DNA of 48,322 nucleotides from an uncultured Eubacteriales bacterium (GCA_902779185.1 CACZAM010000012.1:1-48322), one strand, 5' to 3'. Shown: positions 15,692 through 24,605, numbered from the stretch's first letter. Notes: generated from the sequence alone by a model not told the origin. Translations and numbers: made by a program.

Positions 15692-17503
15692 ATGAAAAGA
15701 ACAAAAAGAAGTATTTCGATCCTGCTCATAATGACGATGATACTCACAACCATGGGGTTCAGCGTGTTTGCGGCAGGAGAGACCCCGGCCGCCGATACCG
15801 CGCAGGCTGCGGAAGATTTTTCCGATAGCAGCGCTCCTGAAGCTGCGGTTGAGGAAGCAGCCGCAGAGACAGCTCCGGCCGCTGTAGAGCAGGAGTACGA
15901 AGCAAACTCCGTTATGAATGCAGGCGGAGAGAGCAATACGGAGACTCCGGTCGAAGAACCCGTCAGCACTGAAGAGCCTCAGACCGAGCCTGCACCTCAG
16001 AATACTCCGGCTGTCGAAGCTTCGATCACCATAACAAGGGCAGAGCTTGTAGATTATGCAGGAGGCAAGGCCAATATCGTTGTAGAGTGGACATCAACAG
16101 GTGTTCTTAATGGTTTTGCTGTTACTTCAAGCTCGGGAGATGCGCCTGTAAGCATCACTGAAAACAGCGCAAACTTCGCACTGACACCGGGCGGCAAGTA
16201 TACATTCCAGGTATCTGCCAAACGCGAAGACGGCTCGGAGATCATTTCCGGGGAGTCTGCTGAGGTCGTTACAGAGGAGCCTGTAAAACCTACGATCACT
16301 ATTACAAATGTAGAGCTTGTCGACTATGCAGGCGGCAAGGCCAATGTCGTTGTACAGTGGGAATCGACAGGCATTCTCAGAAACTTTACTGCTAAAGCAA
16401 ACGGGTTATATGATCCGGTGAGCGTGGATGAAGCCAATAAAACTGCATACTTCGCGCTTGATCCGGGCAGAGAACCGACTAAAAAGAATAAGAGTAAAAA
16501 GAAATCATATACATTCAGAGTATTTGCCATAGGCGAAGACGGCACGAGGTTCAAGTCTGAAAGATCCGAAAAGGTCTGGACAGAGAAGGTCATGGTTGAG
16601 AATCTGGAGTCACACCCTTCATACAATGCGGTAGTGCTCGACTGGGACAAGGATGATGTCGCAGACCACTATGTAGTTTACAGAGGCACAAAGAAAGTAG
16701 CGACAGTCACGAATGACGGCAATACGAGCAAGTATGACGAAGACCGTGTTCTGTACGAAGTGAAAAAGCTCGAAGAATACAAGAAGTACACCTTCAAGGT
16801 AGTGCCATACTATGATGAGACCTCTGATGAGGAAGCTGCGGGAGAGATGGCTAAGGTAAAAGACCAGCCTGTCCGTCCGATCTCATACAATCTGAAGATC
16901 AAACAATCTGTTCCGTACGGCACTCTAAAGAGAAAGAACGGAAAAGGACCAAAGAGTGTTGCTCTCAAAGCGGGGGAGACTATCAAGGCAGTCGGCTTCA
17001 ACTCGGGCAAATATGTTTTCGAATATAAAGGAGCTGTTTTCAATATCGTAAAGCAGAGGATCAGCGGTGTAAGCTGCACATACAGCAAGGACATTACATA
17101 TGACAAGATCTCGGCAGAGGCGTATGTGAACGGGAAAGGCCTGACGAGCCCAACCAAGCAGCTTATCTGGGTAAATACATACACACAGGAGCTGTATATA
17201 TTCAAGGGCTCAAAGGGCAAATGGAAGCTTAACAAGCACTGGCCTGTATCCACCGGCAAGGCATCTTCACCTACTCCTACCGGCAACGACGGCATCAAGG
17301 AAGTATGGAAAAAGCTGTCGACAAGGCACAATCTTAAATGGTGGACGTGCTTCTCGACTATGAACGCGTTCCACGGCCTGTTCGACAGCTGGAGAAAGAA
17401 GCTCGGAAATCCGGCGTCGGGCGGATGCATAAGAAATGAAGTTAAAAACGCAAAATGGATATACGATAATATCAAATATAAGACCACAGTGCTGATCCGT
17501 TGA
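15692..17503 (+). CDS. Secreted L,D-transpeptidase (YkuD) with Fn3-like repeats
   Basis: L,D-transpeptidases form 3-3 cross-links in peptidoglycan or attach proteins to it, using a catalytic Cys. The 603 residues comprise a signal peptide (about 1-29, ending VFAA), an Ala/Glu/Pro linker to about 110, two closely related Fn3-like repeats (about 110-200 and 200-305), a third diverged one to about 390, and the YkuD domain at the C-terminus. The latter shows WVNTYTQELYIF, STGK...PTPTG, His561 and Cys579 in ASGGCIRN. The usual SHGC reads SGGC here. The two Fn3-like units share nearly identical DNA 270 bp apart (16043 and 16313). It has its own promoter and terminator. The start lacks a close ribosome site (AAGGG lies 13 nt upstream). 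Confidence 0.87.
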   Translation: MKRTKRSISILLIMTMILTTMGFSVFAAGETPAADTAQAAEDFSDSSAPEAAVEEAAAETAPAAVEQEYEANSVMNAGGESNTETPVEEPVSTEEPQTEPAPQNTPAVEASITITRAELVDYAGGKANIVVEWTSTGVLNGFAVTSSSGDAPVSITENSANFALTPGGKYTFQVSAKREDGSEIISGESAEVVTEEPVKPTITITNVELVDYAGGKANVVVQWESTGILRNFTAKANGLYDPVSVDEANKTAYFALDPGREPTKKNKSKKKSYTFRVFAIGEDGTRFKSERSEKVWTEKVMVENLESHPSYNAVVLDWDKDDVADHYVVYRGTKKVATVTNDGNTSKYDEDRVLYEVKKLEEYKKYTFKVVPYYDETSDEEAAGEMAKVKDQPVRPISYNLKIKQSVPYGTLKRKNGKGPKSVALKAGETIKAVGFNSGKYVFEYKGAVFNIVKQRISGVSCTYSKDITYDKISAEAYVNGKGLTSPTKQLIWVNTYTQELYIFKGSKGKWKLNKHWPVSTGKASSPTPTGNDGIKEVWKKLSTRHNLKWWTCFSTMNAFHGLFDSWRKKLGNPASGGCIRNEVKNAKWIYDNIKYKTTVLIR

Positions 17504-17532
17504 TGGCAGATCGATATAAATAACCACTAAAG

Positions 17533-17576
17533 AGCGCCGTGAGCGCAAGGCTGTTGAATTCGCTCACGGTGCTTTT
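17533..17576 (+). terminator. Terminator after the L,D-transpeptidase gene
   Basis: AGCGCCGTGAGCG (17533-17545) pairs with CGCTCACGGTGCT (17561-17573), leaving a 15-nt loop and a short TTTT tail. It separates this gene from the ATP-grasp/GT2 pair downstream. Confidence 0.7.
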
Positions 17577-17603
17577 AATGAAGCGAAGAAGGGGACTCAT
17601 CAT

Positions 17604-18839
17604 ATGGCTAAAGAGAAGATCATGATAATCGGCGCAGGCAGATACCAGGTGCCGATCATAGAAAAAGCTAAAGAAATGGGATATGAGACAATAGCTGTTT
17701 CACCACAGGGCGCGTATCCGGGACTGGATATCGCAGATAAAGTGTATTATCTCGATGTCAGGGACGAGAAGGGAATACTGAATGTTGCGCGCGGAGAGAA
17801 GGTTTCCGGTGTTACAACTGACCAGACAGACATTGCCGTAAGAACTGTCGCGTATGTTTGCACTCACACCGGTCTTTCCGGCATCGATTACGATACAGCG
17901 ACTCTCTTTACAAACAAGCTTATGATGAGGGAGAGAAGCCGGCAGCTTGGATTGCCTACGATACGCTATAAACTCTGCCGCTCGCTTGATGACGCAAAAA
18001 CCTTCTTTGCATCTTTAGGCAGGTCCGCGATCCTCAAGCCTGTGGATAATCAGGGCAGCAGAGGCGTCTATATGATAGAGTCAATGAAAGAGCTTGAGAA
18101 AAGGTTCTATGACACTCTGACTTTTTCGCCTACAGGTCAGGCTATAATCGAAGAGTATATTCACGGCAGGGAGTTCGAGGTGGACTCGATCGTTGTAAAC
18201 TACGAGGAAAAGACCCTCATGTATGCCGATACTGATCTTTACAGCATTCCGAATGTGTTTGCGTCAAAGACACGTCTTTATCCGTCTGTAGCAGACAGTG
18301 AAAGCATCGAAAAACTCCTCGATCTCAATCACAAAACTATAACAGGTTTCGGGCTTAAACAGGGGCTGACTCACAGTGAGTATATACAGGATGAAGAGAC
18401 AGGTGAGATATATCTGATCGAAGCGGCTGCAAGGGGAGGCGGGTCATATATTTCCTCTCATATTGCCGAGCTGCAGACGGGAGTCAATACTTCAGAATTT
18501 CTCATAAATCTGGCACTCGGGAAGGTAAAGGAAATGCCTGAATTCGAGACAGGGCGCTGCCACTGCGGATATGTTACGTTCTATCTGCCTGAGGGCGAGG
18601 TCATTGATGTAGGTGAAATCGATAAAGTCCGCAGCTTCAGCTTTGTAAAGAAAGATACTCTGGATGATATCTATCCGGGGTTAAAGACATTGTCTTTCAA
18701 CGACAAAACCGCCAGAAATGTAGTGATAGTTGACGCCGGCTCGCGTGAGGAGCTGCTTGCCAATATTGAGACGATCAGAAAGACACTCAACACAAAAGTA
18801 ATGACCAGAAACGGGATAGAGGGTCCTATCTGGAGATAA
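17604..18839 (+). CDS. ATP-grasp ligase (third paralogue)
   Basis: This 411-residue protein is close to the one at 5953-7182 along its whole length. It has MIIGAGRYQVPIIE at the start, LKPVD at 144-148, NQGSRGVY at 149-156, EEY at 183-185, GEIYLIE at 267-273, RGGG at 277-280 and the shared RCHCGY at 318-323, and it ends in GIEGPIWR. The family makes acyl-phosphate intermediates to form amide or related bonds. The His/Cys motif shared by two of the three paralogues may bind a metal or the substrate. The gene is followed after 14 nt by a GT2 gene, repeating the arrangement seen on the minus strand at 9864-12055. Substrate unknown. Confidence 0.85.
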   Translation: MAKEKIMIIGAGRYQVPIIEKAKEMGYETIAVSPQGAYPGLDIADKVYYLDVRDEKGILNVARGEKVSGVTTDQTDIAVRTVAYVCTHTGLSGIDYDTATLFTNKLMMRERSRQLGLPTIRYKLCRSLDDAKTFFASLGRSAILKPVDNQGSRGVYMIESMKELEKRFYDTLTFSPTGQAIIEEYIHGREFEVDSIVVNYEEKTLMYADTDLYSIPNVFASKTRLYPSVADSESIEKLLDLNHKTITGFGLKQGLTHSEYIQDEETGEIYLIEAAARGGGSYISSHIAELQTGVNTSEFLINLALGKVKEMPEFETGRCHCGYVTFYLPEGEVIDVGEIDKVRSFSFVKKDTLDDIYPGLKTLSFNDKTARNVVIVDAGSREELLANIETIRKTLNTKVMTRNGIEGPIWR

Positions 18840-18853
18840 AGAAAGGGTTTATT

Positions 18854-19813
18854 ATGCTGATATCATTTGTCATACCATGTTACAGATCCGCGAAGACTAT
18901 AGGAAGCGTAGTTGAGACCATTCAGGAGACTGTGGCATCCAGAGAAGGCTTTGATGCCGAGATCATTCTTGTGAACGACTGCTCACCTGATAACACCTTT
19001 GAGGTCATTCAGGGACTGACAGAAAAGTATGATAATGTAGTCGGCATAGACATCGCGAAGAACAGCGGCCAGTCCTGCGCTACCATGGCAGGACTCAGAT
19101 ATTCGAGGGGAGATCTCGTAGCAGTAAGCGATGATGACGGACAGACTCCGATCGAGACCGTATTTCGTTTTTACGAAAAGATGCAGGAGGGCAATTACGA
19201 TGTTGTCTGCGCAAGGTACGGGGAACGCGGCAACAGGAGCCTCTTCCGCAGGATGGGCAGCAAGCTGAATGATGCCATGATCAAGTACTGCCTTGACAAG
19301 CCGGATGATATCAACACATCGGTATACTTCCTGGCGAAGAGGTTCGTGGTTGACGAGATGGTCAAATACAACAACGCCTACCCGCATATGGGCGGCTTGC
19401 TGCTGAGGACTACTTACAACATAGGAAACGTCGACCTGGTGCAGAAGGACAGGCTTGAGGGCTCTTCGGGATACAGCCTCAAAAAACTGCTCTCGCTGTG
19501 GGTCAACGGCCTTACAACATTTTCCATAAAGCCGCTCAGAGCCGCAGTCTTTTTTGGCGGGTTCATGGCTGTTATAGGATTCCTTACCATACTGGTTTTA
19601 GTGATACAAAAAATAGCCGGAGCAGATATTGCTCTCGGCTGGACGTCACTGATAGCGACCAACATACTCGTTGGCGGCATTATTCTCATAGTGCTGGGGA
19701 TAATCGGCGAGTATGTAGGAAGAGTTTATCTCTGCCTGAACCAGACCCCGCAGTATGTTGTCAGGTCCGTTATTGATAATACCGGCATAGAACGCCGGAG
19801 CGATCAGGCCTAG
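18854..19813 (+). CDS. GT2 polyprenyl-phosphate glycosyltransferase (second copy)
   Basis: The 319-residue protein has the same architecture as the one at 11060-12055: FVIPCYRSAKT at the start, VNDCSPDN at 40-47, the metal site SDDDGQTP near 92-99, then two C-terminal membrane helices (about 232-252 and 266-290) and a short cytoplasmic tail. It should load a sugar onto undecaprenyl phosphate for a GT-C partner. A GAAAGGG ribosome site precedes the ATG. It forms a pair with the ATP-grasp gene. Its TAG stop overlaps the stop of the convergent gene within the palindrome CTAG. Confidence 0.87.
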   Translation: MLISFVIPCYRSAKTIGSVVETIQETVASREGFDAEIILVNDCSPDNTFEVIQGLTEKYDNVVGIDIAKNSGQSCATMAGLRYSRGDLVAVSDDDGQTPIETVFRFYEKMQEGNYDVVCARYGERGNRSLFRRMGSKLNDAMIKYCLDKPDDINTSVYFLAKRFVVDEMVKYNNAYPHMGGLLLRTTYNIGNVDLVQKDRLEGSSGYSLKKLLSLWVNGLTTFSIKPLRAAVFFGGFMAVIGFLTILVLVIQKIAGADIALGWTSLIATNILVGGIILIVLGIIGEYVGRVYLCLNQTPQYVVRSVIDNTGIERRSDQA

Positions 19814-20325
19814 TCCTTAGACAGAACTACCAGATCCTCAGGGAATGTGTGATCCCTGAACATCAGCTGGCCGTCTTCCGCGAAGAAGAGATCGCAGTTG
19901 ACAAGCTCACTTTCAAGGGTGATATATTCGCCGTTATATGACCATGTTCCCGAATAGTCTTCTTCGGTGATGTTTCCGGTCCAGCTGCCGTCTTCCTTGA
20001 TATCCAGATTGATATTTCCGTACAGGTAGTGAGCGCGGTTTGAATTGGCGACCCATTTACCGTAGAACGCATTCTCATCTGCGGTAGTCTCATTTACAAC
20101 GGCGTCTTCCTGCTCGTTATCATACGCCGGGTTGTCGTAATCATTGCCTTCTTCCTCTATTTTAAGACTTTCGATCTCCTGGTCGATTTCCTGATCAAAA
20201 GTAAGATCCTCTGCTTCGTCAGAGGTTTCATTTTTTTTGTCCGATCCGGATACAATGAAAAATACAGCAGCGGCTGCAACAGCAAGCATCAGTGCTATCA
20301 GGATCCATTTTTTTGTGTCTTTCAT
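19810..20325 (-). CDS. Small membrane-anchored protein with a YSGTW beta-rich domain
   Basis: The 171-residue protein starts at the ATG at 20325, preceded by CAGGAGG; longer in-frame starts lack a ribosome site and would cover the promoter. One membrane helix (about 6-26) follows a short basic start, then an acidic linker rich in Asp/Glu/Asn, then a small outer domain of about 90 residues with FYGKWVAN and EDYSGTW. The pattern of alternating strands and a Y-x-GTW turn resembles lipocalin-like META-type domains, and the 24667 protein has a similar one. No enzyme motif is seen. It may be a ligand-binding or sensor protein. Confidence 0.65.
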   Translation of the reverse strand: MKDTKKWILIALMLAVAAAAVFFIVSGSDKKNETSDEAEDLTFDQEIDQEIESLKIEEEGNDYDNPAYDNEQEDAVVNETTADENAFYGKWVANSNRAHYLYGNINLDIKEDGSWTGNITEEDYSGTWSYNGEYITLESELVNCDLFFAEDGQLMFRDHTFPEDLVVLSKD

Positions 20326-20352
20326 AGTCTCAACCTCCTGAATCGTTATTGA

Positions 20353-20364
20353 GTCATTATAACA
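20353..20364 (-). promoter_or_regulatory. Extended -10 promoter of the small anchored protein gene
   Basis: On the minus strand TGTTATAAT (20364-20356) is an extended -10 element. No clear -35 is seen at 16-18 bp. The start would be near 20349, about 24 nt before the ATG. Confidence 0.5.
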
Positions 20365-20403
20365 TTGCATAGGTCTTACGGAGTGTTTTTTTACAAAATA
20401 TTG

Positions 20404-20412
20404 TGCTATAAT
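20404..20412 (+). promoter_or_regulatory. Extended -10 promoter of the G5-NlpC/P60 gene
   Basis: TGCTATAAT (20404-20412) is a perfect extended -10. The start would be near 20419, 30 nt before the GTG start codon. It lies back to back with the minus-strand promoter about 40 bp away. Confidence 0.6.
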
Positions 20413-20448
20413 AACTTGCAATTATTGTTGAAAAGGAAAGGGACAGAA

Positions 20449-21474
20449 GTGCAGAACGAAACAGCCGAAAGCAACACAAATGAAATAAAAAAGAAGAAAA
20501 CACCGGCTTATAAAAAGATCCTGGTTTCGACTCTTGTGGCAGCGCTTCTTATGTCTGCAGGCATAGTGGGAGGAGCTAAGTTCCTTGCGCTTTATCCTTA
20601 TGCAATAACGAATGCGGACGACGATGTCATTTGCTATGTTAAAGATAAGGATGCGGCAGGGAAAGCAGTCCGTAATGCTGTTAAAGCTCTTAATAAAGAC
20701 AACGGAGAGATGCTTGTTGTATCGCTCGGCGACAGCATCAAAGTCGCAAGGGCGGACAGCCTGAGCAAAAGGGATGATGTCGTAGCCTCCAAAGAGGCAG
20801 CAGAGCGCATTATCAAGAGCACAAAAGATTCCGGAAGCAGCGAGGACGGACTTAAGATCGTTTCGCTGAAAAAAGAAAAGCGCAAATTCATGCCTGACAC
20901 TATTTACGAAAAGGGCGAGACAATGCTCGCAGGCCAAAAGGAAGTAAAGGCAGAGGGCAAGGAAGGGCTCGAGGAAGTCACGGTCAGCGTGACAGCGGTA
21001 AACGGACGAGTTGCTGAAGAAGAGGATATCGATTCGGTAATGCTCGATAAAGGAGAGAACCCGGTCATAGTAAAGGGTGTCCTCGGAGTGCCTGAAGGAG
21101 AAGACTGGAGAACCTATACGGGAGATCCGGTAGCGAAAAACGGCGGCGAAATAATAACTACCGCTCAGGAGTACATAGGACAGGTCAGGTACAGAAGAGG
21201 GGGCGTCAGCCTTGAGACCGGTGTTGACTGTGTGGGCTTTGTCAGAGCAATTTACAGGCTGTATGGTATAGATCTTCCTGCCAGCCTGCGCAAACAGGGA
21301 GTACACATATCATACTCCAATGCCCAGGCAGGAGATATCATATGTTATCCAAAGCATTACGGCATATATATCGGTGGCGGAAAGATGGTGCACGCCACAA
21401 GCGGCAAGGGAGTCAGCATCGGAAGCGTAAACCTCAAGAAGCTGACTGATGTCAGAAGAATCGTTACAGAATAA
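20449..21474 (+). CDS. Membrane-anchored G5-domain NlpC/P60 peptidoglycan hydrolase
   Basis: The start is taken as the GTG at 20449, which has AAAGGAAAGGG upstream; an earlier ATG at 20365 lies before the promoter. The protein (341 residues) has a basic start, one membrane helix near 23-44, a region of about 130 residues with weak repeats, a G5-like domain near 165-215 (beta strands around VTVSVTAVNGRV) and a C-terminal NlpC/P60 domain. Catalytic candidates are Cys261 in DCVGFV and His303 in KHYGIYIG. Such enzymes cut D-Glu-diaminopimelate type bonds in wall peptides. The combination of G5 and a hydrolase domain resembles RpfB- or YocH-type wall-growth proteins. Confidence 0.83.
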   Translation: MQNETAESNTNEIKKKKTPAYKKILVSTLVAALLMSAGIVGGAKFLALYPYAITNADDDVICYVKDKDAAGKAVRNAVKALNKDNGEMLVVSLGDSIKVARADSLSKRDDVVASKEAAERIIKSTKDSGSSEDGLKIVSLKKEKRKFMPDTIYEKGETMLAGQKEVKAEGKEGLEEVTVSVTAVNGRVAEEEDIDSVMLDKGENPVIVKGVLGVPEGEDWRTYTGDPVAKNGGEIITTAQEYIGQVRYRRGGVSLETGVDCVGFVRAIYRLYGIDLPASLRKQGVHISYSNAQAGDIICYPKHYGIYIGGGKMVHATSGKGVSIGSVNLKKLTDVRRIVTE

Positions 21475-22342
21475 GCGGACAATCTGTTTTACTGGTTTGA
21501 AGAGAAAAGAAAGATATACAAAATTATTAATCCTTGCGGTGCTTACAGCGCTTACTGTGATGATGTGTCTGACATCATGTGCAGGCGGCGCTGAAGAGGA
21601 CACCGGTGCCGAAAGAATACCGATCCTGGCATACCACAAGATAGTTCCCGCGGGTACCGAGTTCGAGAGCTCTTTGCTGATTGCAGAAGACACTTTTGAA
21701 GAGCAGATGAAGTACCTCCATGATGAAGGGTATACTACTCTTACTCCTGATGAACTGTGCGAATGGTACGACGGAAAGGAATTTCCTGAAAAAAGCGTCA
21801 TGATCACTTTCGATGACGGCTATTACGGAACATATTATCTGGCCTATCCTATAATCAAAAAATATGATCAGGCAGCGACCGTGTTCTGCATAGGACATCA
21901 TATCGATGAAAAAACGGCGGAGTGGGACAGCAACGCGTCCGAAGACCATTATATAGGTGCTGATGTCATCGAAAAGATGCGTGAGGAGTATCCGAGATTC
22001 CGCTTTGAGAGCCACACTTTCGATATGCACAGAAAGATCGACAACGAGCATCCTGCGGATATCTTCACATATGACCAGATGGTCGAAGATATTAAAAAGA
22101 ATGAGGAATACGGTTTTACCTATCTTGCATATCCATGGGGAGACCATAACGAAACATTTGAGAAAGCGCTGGCTGACAACGGCTATAAAATGGCGTTCAA
22201 CTACAGGCCGTATTATTACGCGACCCGCAGCGATAACCGATATGCGGTGAACAGGATCAAGATCAGCGGCAAAATGGGAATGAAAAAGTTTAAAAAGATA
22301 GTAAGCGGCAAGTCAAAGGATCATATCAATCCGGATGTCTGA
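21449..22342 (+). CDS. Polysaccharide deacetylase lipoprotein (NodB family)
   Basis: This enzyme would remove acetyl groups from a surface glycan outside the membrane. Counted from the ATG at 21449, it shows a lipobox LTSC at 41-44 after a hydrophobic stretch, then NodB motif 1 TFDDG at 120-124, metal-ligand motif SHTFDMH at 188-194, and motif 3 LAYPWG near 226-231. The start overlaps the upstream gene by 26 nt and has only a weak ribosome site; a TTG at 21497 would give a shorter, typical lipoprotein signal. Close coupling with the NlpC/P60 gene suggests joint wall or polymer remodelling. Confidence 0.85.
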   Translation: MSEESLQNKRTICFTGLKRKERYTKLLILAVLTALTVMMCLTSCAGGAEEDTGAERIPILAYHKIVPAGTEFESSLLIAEDTFEEQMKYLHDEGYTTLTPDELCEWYDGKEFPEKSVMITFDDGYYGTYYLAYPIIKKYDQAATVFCIGHHIDEKTAEWDSNASEDHYIGADVIEKMREEYPRFRFESHTFDMHRKIDNEHPADIFTYDQMVEDIKKNEEYGFTYLAYPWGDHNETFEKALADNGYKMAFNYRPYYYATRSDNRYAVNRIKISGKMGMKKFKKIVSGKSKDHINPDV

Positions 22343-22348
22343 TAAGAA

Positions 22349-22376
22349 AAGGGGTGCTCAGGAAGCATCCCTTATT
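22349..22376. terminator. Bidirectional terminator between convergent genes
   Basis: AAGGGGTGCT (22349-22358) pairs with AGCATCCCTT (22364-22373) with one G-T wobble and a 5-nt loop. On the minus strand the stem is followed by TTTTCTTATC. The TGA stop of the minus-strand gene (22358-22360) lies in the stem. Confidence 0.65.
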
Positions 22377-24484
22377 TCATATATATCTATTTCATCATTA
22401 CTGTAGCAAAGATCGTAGTCCTCGTTTTCAAGACTCGGTATATCAGTGAAGCGCTTGGATACTACGACATAATCGACGCCCAGCGCGCGGGCGTCATCGC
22501 CCCTCTCTTCGTTTTCGACGTCATACAGAGCTTTGTTGTTGTCGAGCATCTCTTTTCTGAGCTCATACTCGCTGGCCTTCATATTATATCCCGAGCCGGC
22601 GATATAGCAGAAGCGGTTCGAATATGTGCCGTACAGGAAGAAGCGGTTATCCCAGCGGTTATCAATGACATATTTTTTCAGACTGACGCTGTAGTAGCGG
22701 TCGGTAGCCAGCAGTGATGACTCCGGAGTCTCCTCCTTGAGCCATTGCATGGCCACATATTCCTGATTGCTTATGCTCGTGTACTTGTCATATTTCCTTG
22801 TCGGATCAGCATGCCTCACGCAGTCAGGGTATACCTTGTAAATGAAGGTCCCGAGAAGGACAGTCGTGATAGCGATCGAGATCACAAAGACTGACTTCAG
22901 CGCGGTGAGCAGGCCCTTTCTGACACTGCCGGAAGGGAAGCTGCATTTATCCAGATCTTCAAACAGCCAGAAGGCAATCAGCGGCGCAAAGAAGACGGAC
23001 ACAAGACCAAAATATATCTGGCTGTGGCCGCTGTAGTTCAGTATGAACATCGCCACAAAACCGACCATGAAAACGGCATATATGAACACCCTGTAAACTT
23101 CGAATTCCTTTTTGCCTGAAAGCACCAGAATGAGCTCCCTTACATACCCGATGCAGAACGGCAGGAAGAACGCTGTAAGGTAGAAGACAAGGAATACCAG
23201 AAAGACTATGCCGAGACGGATCACCGAAGGCACACCCATTGCCTTGAGAGAGGCTATGAGCGGCTTCTTCCAGAAGCAGATATTGGTAATATTTGCGAGC
23301 GCGAAGATGGAATCTCCACCGCCGTTTGTCTGGCCTTTAGACCCAAGTATCTCAATGTATATGAATACAAAGCCTACGGTTATAAGCATAAGCGGCACAA
23401 TGTATTTAAACGGAAGCTTTTTAAGGATCCAGCCGAGCATCATGGTGCCCCAGAGCGCGCAGATCAGCACGGCACCGATAGGGCCTTTGATCCCGGTCGC
23501 CAGCATGGCTGTGACCGCGAGCAATATGGCCGGCCGCATGCTCCTGAAATCCGGATCCCTGCTCTGTTTCTCGAAGAGTTTAAGAAGTATCGCGAACAGG
23601 AACGCTGCCGCTACACCAAAGCCGGCCGCGTTGTCATTCGTAATGATGAATTTATAGGCGATGGAGTTGTAGTAAGAGCGCGCTATAAAAAGGTCAGCCA
23701 GTATCACAAGCAAGGAGTATAATCCGGCACGTTCAGGATGATCTGACATCTCTGAAAAAAAGCTGTAAAGAGACACGCTGAAAACTCCGGCCGTAAAGAA
23801 CGGACCGCACGACAGCAGCATGAAATCGGCATCAAGATCAAAGAGCCTTACCGGGATCGAGTAAAGCATCTCCGTGAAAATGTGGTAGTTTATCTGTCTC
23901 CCGTCTATCCAGAGGCTCATTAAAGGATAATCATGTGAAAGCGAGTCGATGAGCCCCATATGGTAGGCCTTGTCAGGGTTGACATGGATGAAGTCGCTGA
24001 GTGAAGGCGCCAGATATAGATACTGAGTCGTCATCATCGCGTACAGAAGCACCAGCAGAAAGAAGACCCAGGCGCAAACGGGAACGGATCTGATCTTTCC
24101 GGAGAGATCCCTGAGCTTATCCGCAGGATCATTCCTTAAAACCAGCACTGCAAAGGCCAGTGACATGAGCGGCCCGCATGCGTAGAGCAGTATGTTTGTG
24201 CCGATGACATCCGTAATGAAGTAAAGTATCAGCTCGAAAGCCCAGCCAGTGAACACTCCTGCGGTGAGGTGCGTTGAGAAGCTGTGATCGCCAAGCGGAA
24301 CATACCGCAGTATCAGCAGCCCCGGGAACAGAACATAGAACAGCACAAAACACAGAAAAATGAGCAGGCCGGGAACGCTTGCGCCATAGATCCTAACGCC
24401 GGTCAGGGTCAGGGCAAAAACTGCCAGTACGCAAAAAACCGGCATTATGCTTCTTATTCTGCTGAACCTTACTGCATCCTGCAA
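22358..24484 (-). CDS. Large polytopic membrane protein, probable GT-C glycosyltransferase
   Basis: The 708-residue protein has about 13 membrane helices and a soluble outer C-terminal region from about 575. A loop near 178-225 holds NPDKAYHMGLIDSL and YPLMSLWIDG, and a QINYHIFTEM stretch; this aromatic/His-rich outer loop pattern is common in GT-C-type and DUF2206/DUF2298-like proteins. It is not assigned to a named family. The start is TTG at 24484, supported by GGGAGGA 9 nt upstream. It may transfer a polyprenyl-linked sugar to the wall polymer, given two GT2 donor-making genes in the window. Confidence 0.6.
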   Translation of the reverse strand: MQDAVRFSRIRSIMPVFCVLAVFALTLTGVRIYGASVPGLLIFLCFVLFYVLFPGLLILRYVPLGDHSFSTHLTAGVFTGWAFELILYFITDVIGTNILLYACGPLMSLAFAVLVLRNDPADKLRDLSGKIRSVPVCAWVFFLLVLLYAMMTTQYLYLAPSLSDFIHVNPDKAYHMGLIDSLSHDYPLMSLWIDGRQINYHIFTEMLYSIPVRLFDLDADFMLLSCGPFFTAGVFSVSLYSFFSEMSDHPERAGLYSLLVILADLFIARSYYNSIAYKFIITNDNAAGFGVAAAFLFAILLKLFEKQSRDPDFRSMRPAILLAVTAMLATGIKGPIGAVLICALWGTMMLGWILKKLPFKYIVPLMLITVGFVFIYIEILGSKGQTNGGGDSIFALANITNICFWKKPLIASLKAMGVPSVIRLGIVFLVFLVFYLTAFFLPFCIGYVRELILVLSGKKEFEVYRVFIYAVFMVGFVAMFILNYSGHSQIYFGLVSVFFAPLIAFWLFEDLDKCSFPSGSVRKGLLTALKSVFVISIAITTVLLGTFIYKVYPDCVRHADPTRKYDKYTSISNQEYVAMQWLKEETPESSLLATDRYYSVSLKKYVIDNRWDNRFFLYGTYSNRFCYIAGSGYNMKASEYELRKEMLDNNKALYDVENEERGDDARALGVDYVVVSKRFTDIPSLENEDYDLCYSNDEIDIYEIRDAS

Positions 24485-24605
24485 AACCGTATATCCTCCC
24501 GCCGCCGTGATCTTACCTACAATGTATATATACTTTTTACATCATGTGGATGATAAACTCAAGAAATAATCATTAATAATTGATGCGAAGAAGCCTGTAA
24601 CGCGG

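Noticed and set aside
20365-20448. Upstream ATG start for the G5-NlpC/P60 protein
   Set aside because: It precedes the extended -10 at 20404-20412 and has no ribosome site; the GTG at 20449 has both signals in place.
20422-21306. Minus-strand open frame of about 294 codons opposite the G5-NlpC/P60 gene
   Set aside because: The plus strand has catalytic motifs, promoter and ribosome site; the minus frame has none.
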